This document shows positions 18,201-23,987 of a stretch of 37,500 nucleotides of DNA, in pieces; within the stretch, counting starts at the first letter, position 1; every line of letters begins with the position of its first letter. The DNA is from Neolewinella lacunae. GTDB taxonomy: Bacteria; Bacteroidota; Bacteroidia; Chitinophagales; Saprospiraceae. The translations under genes were made by a program, and so were the position numbers. The notes under the pieces are model-generated. The model ran no database searches. It was given only the letters and a program-made list of their open reading frames with translations, and had not been told where the DNA came from. Location of the stretch: assembly GCF_014349155.1 (NCBI RefSeq), contig NZ_JACSIT010000076.1, forward strand, positions 1 to 37,500. Direction: 5' to 3'.

Positions 18201-18496
18201 TCGAGTGCGACACCTTCGGAAAGGACGATCTCGAATGAAGTCTCGCCATTCAAGGCGATTTCCTGGGTTTCGTAACCCGTGTAGGAAACGACCAGGGTCG
18301 TTACGCCCTCCGGGACGGTAAAGCTGAAGTTACCGTCCAGGTCCACAACGGTACCCGAAGTGGTCCCCTTGGCCAGCACGGTCGCCCCCGGGAGGGGGAA
18401 GCCGTCCGTGTCCAGGATCGTACCGGAGACAGTTGTTTGGGCGCTAACCGCAGCCGTCCCTAAGACGAAAAGCAGTAGGCAAAGAAGTTGTTTCAT
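15263..18496 (-). CDS. SusC/RagA-family TonB-linked outer membrane transporter
   Basis: The 1077-residue protein begins with a signal peptide (MKQLLCLLLFVLGTAAVSAQ). A carboxypeptidase-like regulatory domain follows (about 21-100, TVSGTILDTDGFPLPGATV), then a TonB box-like segment (LDEIVVTGYSV) and plug (about 110-230, QFQGRAPGVTV, RIRGFGSFGGNQPLYVVDGV, ILKDAASASIYGSRAANGVV). The rest is the 22-strand barrel, ending in an aromatic C-terminus (NFNLSFDF). SusC-type transporters import ligand handed over by SusD using TonB energy. It is divergently placed to the FG-GAP lipoprotein gene at 19037. Confidence 0.96.
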   Translation of the reverse strand: MKQLLCLLLFVLGTAAVSAQTTVSGTILDTDGFPLPGATVLAKGTTSGTVVDLDGNFSFTVPEGVTTLVVSYTGYETQEIALNGETSFEIVLSEGVALDEIVVTGYSVTSKRQATGAISTISAAELTAIPSGNVEQQFQGRAPGVTVITNGQPGTTSIIRIRGFGSFGGNQPLYVVDGVPVDNIEFLNPDDIEATSILKDAASASIYGSRAANGVVVIQTKRGKKTPQPMKVSYNGLVGFTDPGNGPSFLTPQQDADKAWEALRNDGLSPGDTGWGHPQYGNGANPVLPDYLMVGNNFGVVGTIDLEQQRPLYNIDTRAGSLYQVMRANKEGTDWYDAITRTGILNRHTLGFSGSTESARYYVGLGAQVQEGILLFNDFERYSFRVNTEFDLGKYVRVGENLQITHRRTDGQIGDAGGAGSADDENSILGAFRMNPIIPVYDEFGGYAGTRAPGFNNPRNPVAERDGVANNRGFSNRIFGNVYVEVEPVQDLIFRSSFGGGFIGFHSNFYSRQTYENSENNGSFGYGENQGYFNDWTWTNTVKYKKSFGSNNFDVLLGYEAIESGNGRTSGASGINPFSRDLNFINLSTVAPNPPFSNYSVPVKFVSTFGQLNYNWNDKYYLTGVLRRDESSRFGANQRSGTFPAFSAAWRVTAEPFMAGQSFFTDLKIRGGYGEMGNSNNVNANNRFSLFAQNLGGGSYPIDGSNTSADIGFFQNRIGSENARWETSVTSNIGFDATILKGKVDIIMDLWRKETNDLLVQLPLPAVNGAAAAPSTNIGSMLNQGIDMSFIYRDKVGKDFGFEVTLNAAFLENRITKFTDDVEFFENFGTRITGSIIRNQVGQSLSTFWGYQVAGLFQSDAEVASAPTQAGAAPGRFRFVDNNGRNDAGELTGVPDGRITEADRTFLGSAVPDFTGGLNLVLTYKNFDLTTFLYTSLGNEIYNNSKWFTDFYGTFKGASVSSRVLDSWTPQNTDTDIPIYESASNFSTSQESTSYYVEDGSFLRMQNLTLGYTLRNSTLNSVFTNLRLAVSATNLFTITGYDGLDPAVGGAADTNFGVDVGNYPVTRGFNFNLSFDF

Positions 18497-18691
18497 AATA
18501 AAAGTGAGTTGAATTATGTATGATCGATAAAATTGTTTGGTTCGTTGGGGCGCTCCCTAGTGCAGAGGCCACCTGACGAAATTGGGCTGCCAACTCGGCA
18601 AACCTTATCTTAAGTACGCAGAAACAGTGCAGTCTTTTTGTTAACCCAGGCGTTGAAAACAGGCGAAAGTTTGCAACGGCCCCACAATAAT

Positions 18692-18721
18692 AGAATATAA
18701 ATCTGTAAACCCACACGCAAA
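18692..18721 (-). promoter_or_regulatory. Candidate susC promoter
   Basis: On the minus strand TTTG (18721-18718) is followed after 18 bp by TATATTCT (18699-18692), approximating the Bacteroidota -33 TTTG / -7 TANNTTTG pattern. The implied leader to the susC start is long, near 190 bases. Confidence 0.3.
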
Positions 18722-18984
18722 AGTGATTTTTTTCGCCTTAGTGTCGAAAAAACACTTAGTGGGGTGGGTGAAAAGGCGCTGGAACGAAAAAAACGGCGTC
18801 TGACCAACATTTTTGCGCCGGCCCGGGCCTTTGCGAAGATTTGTTTTTGCCTGGTGCCGCCGTTTTAACACGCTTTGTTTGAGGGCTGGTGTCCGCTCTT
18901 GCAAGAGGTGATCAGAGGAGCAAAGTTGCCCTGGTTTTGCCTGAAGCAGAATCACGGAAGCAGGCACGGTAGCCGGGAAGCGCT

Positions 18985-18992
18985 TAGCTTTG
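18985..18992 (+). promoter_or_regulatory. Candidate -7 box for the FG-GAP lipoprotein gene
   Basis: TAGCTTTG matches TANNTTTG exactly, about 45 bp ahead of the chosen start. No TTTG lies at the right distance upstream, so the call is weak. Confidence 0.3.
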
Positions 18993-19036
18993 CAACGCGG
19001 GAGGCTGAACAAATCCTTAAAGTCAATCTTACCTTC

Positions 19037-22000
19037 ATGTCGATGTCAACACTGCGCTGGTTTCTGTCCTTGCTCTTAATAGGCATTCTTTGCACCTGCG
19101 CTCCGGCGCCCCCTGCCCCTTTGTTTGAACTGACCGACGGCGAGGCCACCGGCCTGCTGTTTGCCAACCACGTGGCCGAAGACGATACGTTTAACATCCT
19201 CGACTTCGAGTACGTCTACAACGGCGGCGGTGTAGCGGTGGCCGATTTTAACGGAGACGGGCTCCCTGACCTCTATTTCACCGGCAATACCACCCCGAAC
19301 GCCATGTACCTGAACCAGGGTGATCTCAGGTTTCAGGACGTCACCGCGCAGACCAACACCGCCGCCGCCAACCGTTGGTGCAGCGGGGTCACGGTGGTAG
19401 ACATCAACGCCGACGGCCGCCCCGATCTCTACGTTTCCGCCACGGTCTACACCCCGGGAAGCAGGCGCAAAAACCTCCTCTACATCAACCAGGGGAACGA
19501 CCCGGCCGGCATCCCCCAGTTCAGCGAAGAAGCCGATGCCTACGGCCTGGCCGACACCACCAACACCACCCAGGCGGCTTTCCTGGACTACGACCGTGAC
19601 GGCGATCTGGACCTCTACCTCGTGGTCAATGAAATGGACAATCGCCTCATCCCAAACCGCTACGTCCCCAAACGCCGCGACGGCCAGGGACGCCGCAACG
19701 ATCGCCTCTACCGCAACGAGGGCGACCAGGGCGCTGGCCACCCAGTGTTTACCAACGTCACCCTCGAGGCCGGTATTAATATGGATGGCTACGGACTGGG
19801 CCTGAGCATCTGTGACCTCAATCACGACGGCTGGCCCGACATCTACGTTACCAACGACTACGTGACCAACGACCTGCTCTGGATCAATAACCAGGACGGT
19901 ACCTTCACCGACCGGGCCGACGAATACTTCAAGCACAGCGCCTACTCGGCCATGGGCAACGACGTGGCCGACCTGAACAACGACGGACTTGACGACGTGA
20001 TCGCCCTCGATATGTTCCCCGAGGACAACTCCCGCCGCAAGTCGATGATGCCGGCCAACAACTATTTTTCCTACATCAACAACGACCGCTACGGCTACCA
20101 GTACCAGTACACCCGCAACGTCTTGCAGCTGGCCCAGGGCCCCCGGCCGGGCGAGAATACCACCCCCATTTTTGCGGAGATCGGCCGCTTTGCCGGCATT
20201 GCGGCCACCGACTGGAGCTGGGCGCCACTGGCGGCGGATTTTGACCACGACGGCGACCGCGACCTGCTGATCTCCAACGGATTCCCCAAGGACGTAACCG
20301 ACCACGACTTTATGGACTACAACGTGGCCGTGGGCAACATCGCCAGCCGCGCCACGCTGCTGCCCAAAATTCCCTTCGTCAAAATTGCCAATTACGCCTA
20401 CGCCAACGACGGTGGTGAAGTACCCACCTTTCGCAAAGTGACTGAAGAATGGGGGCTGGGCGCACCTTCGTACAGCAACGGGGCGGTCTACGCCGACCTG
20501 GACGGCGACGGCGACCTGGATTACGTGGTCAACAACATCAACGACCGCTGTTTCCTGTTCCGCAATACGCTGATGGACCGCAAAGAGAAGCCGGGCAATT
20601 ACCTGGCCGTGCGCCTGCGGCAAAAGGATGGCAACACCGCTGCGATCGGGGCCCGGGTGGAGCTGACCGACGCCCAGGGGCGTTTGCTTGGCTCCGCTTT
20701 CCAGAGTCCGGTGCGGGGCTACCTTTCCAGCGTCAGCCAGGACCTTCACTTTGGTTTAGATACCATCGCTGCGGTGCAGCTTACGGTGACCTGGCCCGAT
20801 GGCCGCCAGTCCCGCCACCCCGTTCCGGCCGTCAATCAGCTCATTACCATTGATGGGCCCACCGGCGCCTTGCCGGCCGGAGAGGTGGCCAACCGCCCGA
20901 ACCGCACTTACCTGCAGGCGATGCCCGATTTGCTGGCCGCTTTTGGCCCGCACCGCGATAGTCTTTTCATCGACTTCAACGTTCAGCCGCTGCTGCCGCA
21001 CAAACTTTCGGAGTACGGTCCGGGGCTGGCCGTTGCCGACGTCAACGGCGACGGGCTGGACGATCTCTACCGGAGTGGCTCTCACTTTTACGCGGGCGAA
21101 TTGTTGCTACAGCAGGCCGATGGCAGCTTCCGCGCTGACCCGGCGGCGTTCGACGTCCCTAAGGGGCCCGAAGAGATGGGCAGTCTCTTTTTTGACGCCG
21201 ACGGGGATGGCGACGTTGACCTTTACCTCGCTTCGGGCGGCAGCGAACTGAGCATCAGCAGCGAGGATTACCTGGATCGCCTGCTGATCAACGACGGGAC
21301 GGGCAAATTTACCCTGGCGGCCTCCGCACTGCCGTCCGTCAAAAGCTCTTCATCCTGCGTACGCGCCGCTGACGTGGACCGCGACGGCGACCTGGACCTC
21401 TTCGTCGGTGGCCGCCTCCAGCCCGCCCGTTATCCTGAACCCGTAGACAGCTACCTGCTGCTCAACGACGGCAAGGGGGCCTTCAGCTTGGCCGCTAACG
21501 ACGTGTTCAAGCAACTTGGCCTCGTGACGGATGCGCTCTTTACCGACTACGACAACGACGGCTGGGTAGATCTGCTGGTCGGCGGCCAAGGCATGCCCCT
21601 GCGGCTGTTCCGGAATACCGATGGCACTTTTGCCGACGCTACTCCCGGCGTATTTACCGAGCACAGTGGCTGGTGGAACGGGCTGACGGGCGTTGACTTC
21701 GACCAAGACGGCGACGTAGACTACGTGGCCACCAACTTCGGCGGCAACCACCTGTACCACCAGAATGGCGAAGACTTCGTTTCGCTCTACGGTGCCGACT
21801 TCGACCGCAACGGCGGCTTTGATTTGCTGGTGGGCGACCGCGCGCTGGGCCCCGACGGGCAATTTACTGAATACCCCCACTACCAACGCAAGGACACCGA
21901 AAAGCAGCTCGTCGCCGTCAAAGACCGCTATCCCCTGCACCAGGACTTTGGCCGCGTGACGATGGCGCAACTCCTCATCGACTTCCCCACCCCCAAGCTC

Positions 22001-22564
22001 GTTACGGCCCACGCCAATTACCTCCGCTCCGCCTGGATAGAAAACCTGGGCAACGGGCAGTTTACTTTCCATCAACTGCCCGCAGCGGCCCAGCTCGCCC
22101 CGCTCTTCGCGGCGGTGCCCGTGGACATCAACCAGGACGGCTACGCGGATCTGGTGGCGATTGGCAACGACTACGGCGCCGAAACGGGCGGGGGCCGGAT
22201 CGATGCGCTCAACGGCATCTGCCTCCTGTTCGAACCTGCTGCGAAGACGTTTCGGCCGCTGCCCCTGCGGGAGAGCGGCTTGTACGTGCCGGGCAACGGC
22301 CGCAGCCTCGTACGGATGCGGGCGGGCGAGCAGCAACTGCTGGTGGCCGCCGAAAACCAGGGGCCTACCAGGGCTTACGCAGTGCCCGGCGCGCCGGGGC
22401 GTTGGCTCCGCATCGGGGCAAATACCGCCCGGCTGAACTTGGTACACGCGGATGGGCACCGTAGTGTCCAGGAGTGCTACTACGGCAGCGGATTCCTGAG
22501 CCAGAGCAGCCGGCAGGTGTGGATTCCCGCGACGGTGCGGGAGGTAACGGAAATGCCTTTTTAA
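19037..22564 (+). CDS. FG-GAP/VCBS-repeat lipoprotein with UnbV (ASPIC) domain
   Basis: From ATG 19037 the protein is 1175 residues, with a lipoprotein signal ending GILCTC. About fourteen Asp-rich calcium-loop repeats of the form D-x-[ND]-x-D-G-x-x-D-[LIV] are visible, for example DFNGDGLPDLYF, DINADGRPDLYV, DLNHDGWPDIYV, DVNGDGLDDLYR and DYDNDGWVDLLV. They mark two seven-bladed-propeller-like halves. Between them an ASPIC/UnbV domain is seen near residues 515-600 (NYLAVRLRQKDGNTAAIGAR and LTVTWPDGRQSR). In Bacteroidota such lipoproteins are surface-exposed and often sit next to SusCD pairs; they are thought to help bind or handle the imported ligand. Earlier in-frame Met codons (from 18875) precede a non-signal stretch. 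Confidence 0.9.
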   Translation: MSMSTLRWFLSLLLIGILCTCAPAPPAPLFELTDGEATGLLFANHVAEDDTFNILDFEYVYNGGGVAVADFNGDGLPDLYFTGNTTPNAMYLNQGDLRFQDVTAQTNTAAANRWCSGVTVVDINADGRPDLYVSATVYTPGSRRKNLLYINQGNDPAGIPQFSEEADAYGLADTTNTTQAAFLDYDRDGDLDLYLVVNEMDNRLIPNRYVPKRRDGQGRRNDRLYRNEGDQGAGHPVFTNVTLEAGINMDGYGLGLSICDLNHDGWPDIYVTNDYVTNDLLWINNQDGTFTDRADEYFKHSAYSAMGNDVADLNNDGLDDVIALDMFPEDNSRRKSMMPANNYFSYINNDRYGYQYQYTRNVLQLAQGPRPGENTTPIFAEIGRFAGIAATDWSWAPLAADFDHDGDRDLLISNGFPKDVTDHDFMDYNVAVGNIASRATLLPKIPFVKIANYAYANDGGEVPTFRKVTEEWGLGAPSYSNGAVYADLDGDGDLDYVVNNINDRCFLFRNTLMDRKEKPGNYLAVRLRQKDGNTAAIGARVELTDAQGRLLGSAFQSPVRGYLSSVSQDLHFGLDTIAAVQLTVTWPDGRQSRHPVPAVNQLITIDGPTGALPAGEVANRPNRTYLQAMPDLLAAFGPHRDSLFIDFNVQPLLPHKLSEYGPGLAVADVNGDGLDDLYRSGSHFYAGELLLQQADGSFRADPAAFDVPKGPEEMGSLFFDADGDGDVDLYLASGGSELSISSEDYLDRLLINDGTGKFTLAASALPSVKSSSSCVRAADVDRDGDLDLFVGGRLQPARYPEPVDSYLLLNDGKGAFSLAANDVFKQLGLVTDALFTDYDNDGWVDLLVGGQGMPLRLFRNTDGTFADATPGVFTEHSGWWNGLTGVDFDQDGDVDYVATNFGGNHLYHQNGEDFVSLYGADFDRNGGFDLLVGDRALGPDGQFTEYPHYQRKDTEKQLVAVKDRYPLHQDFGRVTMAQLLIDFPTPKLVTAHANYLRSAWIENLGNGQFTFHQLPAAAQLAPLFAAVPVDINQDGYADLVAIGNDYGAETGGGRIDALNGICLLFEPAAKTFRPLPLRESGLYVPGNGRSLVRMRAGEQQLLVAAENQGPTRAYAVPGAPGRWLRIGANTARLNLVHADGHRSVQECYYGSGFLSQSSRQVWIPATVREVTEMPF

Positions 22565-22924
22565 ATGGACATGAGGTTGAGCCCTTGCAATAACCACCAC
22601 TAATTGGTCTTCAGAAGGCAGTTCTGTAGTATTGTAGTTCGGTAGTTCGGTAGTGGACAATGCCCCTCTACCGAACTACAAAACTACCGAACTAAAAAAC
22701 AATTGCGATCTAACCACCTGAAAATCAGTGAATATCTAAGCTGCATTCCCCAAGCCTGACGTTAAACGAAGGGATTTTTCCCAACCATATTGCCTGTCAT
22801 TTGTCATAGCCACTGACCAAAACCGCTCATCATCGCTGCTTCGTCCACTGGGTTCACCGCTTTCGAGCGCTACCTCGCCTACTTCCTGGTCTTCGCCTTC
22901 GCCAGCGGTGCCCTGGCGCACTAT
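22565..22924. other. Intergenic region with tandem-octamer hairpin and start-less 5' part of the carotenoid gene
   Basis: The first part holds an inverted repeat (22634-22694). From 22817 the frame of the following carotenoid gene is already open and encodes a plausible first membrane helix, but no ATG, GTG or TTG occurs in that frame before 22925. Confidence 0.6.
22634..22694. repeat. Hairpin built from tandem GTAGTTCG units
   Basis: The left arm is GTAGTTCGGTAGTTCGGTAG (22634-22653). The right arm carries CTACCGAACTAC (22668-22679) and CTACCGAACTA (22684-22694). The inner 12-bp stem 22642-22653 / 22668-22679 is perfect with a 14-base loop. It lies about 70 bp after the FG-GAP gene and may stop or stabilise its transcript, though no T tract follows on the plus strand. 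Confidence 0.6.
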
Positions 22925-23518
22925 TTGCCGGCCGTCTTGCCCATCACGCGGGTTACTACCGATGGGCTTCTGCTGGTCATCAATGGCTTGCTGATTTATG
23001 CCGTGTACCGGCGCAACCGGGGCAGCGGGCTGTTCCTTTGGCTGCTGGTGGCGTACTGGTTTACCTTCGCGATGGAGGCCATCGGCGTGGCCACGGGGGC
23101 GGTTTTTGGGAATTATACCTACGGCCCGACCATGTGGTGGCAGTGGCTGGGGGTACCTTTCGTCATTGCCCTGAACTGGTGTGTGCTCACGCTGGCCTGT
23201 AATGAGCTGGCGCTGCGGATGCTGCCCCCTCCGGCGAAAGGAGAGGGGACGCTCGGGCGCAAAGTAGCGGTAGCTGCGTTGGCGGGGGGCATTACCGCCT
23301 TTTACGACGTGGTGATTGAGCCGGTGGCCATCCAGCTGGATTACTGGCAGTGGGGTGGGGGAGAGATTCCTTTGCAGAATTACCTGGCCTGGGCTCTGAT
23401 TGCCTTCGTGATTTCGTTGCCCTTGCACCTTTTTGGAGTTCGCTTTCGGAGCCCGGTTTTGCTGGTGTACTTTTTTGCGCAACTCTTCTTTTTTGGGGTG
23501 TTGAATTTGGCGCTTTAA
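22925..23518 (+). CDS. Carotenoid biosynthesis protein, CruF-like (DUF422); start uncertain
   Basis: The 197 codons from TTG 22925 encode a multi-spanning membrane protein with the DUF422/CruF pattern: AMEAIGVATGAVFGNYTYG, LGVPFVIALNWCVLTLACN, AGGITAFYDVVIEPVAIQLD, YWQWGGGEIPLQNYLAWALI. CruF is the carotenoid 1',2'-hydratase used for myxol and saproxanthin-type pigments. The open frame extends back to 22817 and adds a likely first helix (ERYLAYFLVFAFASGALAHY), which family members need, but it offers no standard start codon. The gene may therefore be 5'-truncated, use a rare start, or carry an error. A lycopene cyclase gene lies at the end of the window. Confidence 0.75.
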   Translation: MPAVLPITRVTTDGLLLVINGLLIYAVYRRNRGSGLFLWLLVAYWFTFAMEAIGVATGAVFGNYTYGPTMWWQWLGVPFVIALNWCVLTLACNELALRMLPPPAKGEGTLGRKVAVAALAGGITAFYDVVIEPVAIQLDYWQWGGGEIPLQNYLAWALIAFVISLPLHLFGVRFRSPVLLVYFFAQLFFFGVLNLAL

Positions 23519-23526
23519 AAATTGGG

Positions 23527-23544
23527 GGGCGCGGCCGCAGGTGC
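23527..23544 (-). repeat. 18-bp dispersed repeat, copy 6 (exact)
   Basis: Minus-strand exact match with K = G, 8 bp after the stop of the carotenoid gene. It is an inverted partner of copy 7, giving an 18-bp stem around a 68-base loop. Confidence 0.8.
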
Positions 23545-23612
23545 AATGTAGGTTTACAAGGAGCGGTGGATGTTGAAGGCAGGCCGGACCTTGCTCTTTT
23601 ATTGAGGACATG

Positions 23613-23630
23613 GCACCTGCGGCCGCGCCC
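23613..23630 (+). repeat. 18-bp dispersed repeat, copy 7 (exact)
   Basis: Exact match with K = G, inverted relative to copy 6 and directly next to the terminator of the minus-strand peptide operon. Confidence 0.8.
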
Positions 23631-23671
23631 GAAAAAATACAGCCCGGCTTCCTGATTGGGAAGGCCGGGCT
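23630..23671 (-). terminator. Rho-independent terminator of the minus-strand peptide/receptor operon
   Basis: The stem AGCCCGGC (23641-23648) pairs with GCCGGGCT (23664-23671), extended inward by TTCC/GGAA with one bulged base. On the minus strand it is followed by GTATTTTTTC. It lies 37 bp after the last gene of the operon. Confidence 0.85.
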
Positions 23672-23707
23672 GATGAAATGCGGCAGGCTGAAAGCGCGCC
23701 TTTGACC

Positions 23708-23947
23708 TTACTGCTGGTCAAGGGCATCCGCAATGGAAGCGAGCGTGCGGGCAGCAGCGCCACAGGTTTCGGCCGTAACGCTGACGTTGACGGTGGTGCC
23801 GCCAGTGGAAAAACTTCCCGTGAGCGTACAGGCTACGGTAGTCGTGATGGCAACAGGCTGGGGAGCTACTTCCACCTCATGGCCAGCGAAAGATACGGCA
23901 GAGGCCATGACGAAAGTGAGGGAGAGGAAAATGGACTTGAAAGACAT
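23708..23947 (-). CDS. Small secreted protein with a Cys pair
   Basis: A 79-residue protein with signal peptide (MSFKSIFLSLTFVMASAVSFA) and a mature part of about 58 residues. Its core ACTLTGSFSTGGTTVNVSVT is followed by AETCGAAARTLASIADAL: two predicted strands ending in a second Cys 22 positions after the first, then a helix. The same plan (CTVTVQISIPGGTGGSVSAT then AATCREALNMVLAII) occurs in the small secreted protein at 27925, and the signal peptides resemble each other, so the two are likely paralogs with a disulfide. I do not recognise the family. It is the last gene of the operon, 40 bp downstream of the TonB-dependent receptor. Confidence 0.75.
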   Translation of the reverse strand: MSFKSIFLSLTFVMASAVSFAGHEVEVAPQPVAITTTVACTLTGSFSTGGTTVNVSVTAETCGAAARTLASIADALDQQ

Positions 23948-23987
23948 GGTAATTAAATTTAAATGGTTGATATGATATGGAGAATGG

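Larger units (their letters stand above)
18497..19036. other. Divergent promoter region between susC and the FG-GAP lipoprotein gene
   Basis: About 540 bp without a confident gene. It contains candidate Bacteroidota promoters for both sides (separate entries). The frame of the lipoprotein gene is open from 18875, but the N-terminus it would add is not signal-like. Confidence 0.5.

Noticed and set aside
19092..19110. Possible further copy of the 18-bp motif in the FG-GAP signal peptide
   Set aside because: It needs inserted bases to align and encodes an ordinary lipoprotein signal, so it is not counted.
19076..20749. 557-codon minus-strand frame in the FG-GAP gene
   Set aside because: Reverse reading of Asp/Gly-rich repeats gives a Val/His-rich shadow; the sense gene has the repeat motifs.
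22736..23611. 291-codon minus-strand frame opposite the carotenoid gene
   Set aside because: Basic, Pro/Gln-rich sequence without domain; it reads through both 18-bp repeat copies.
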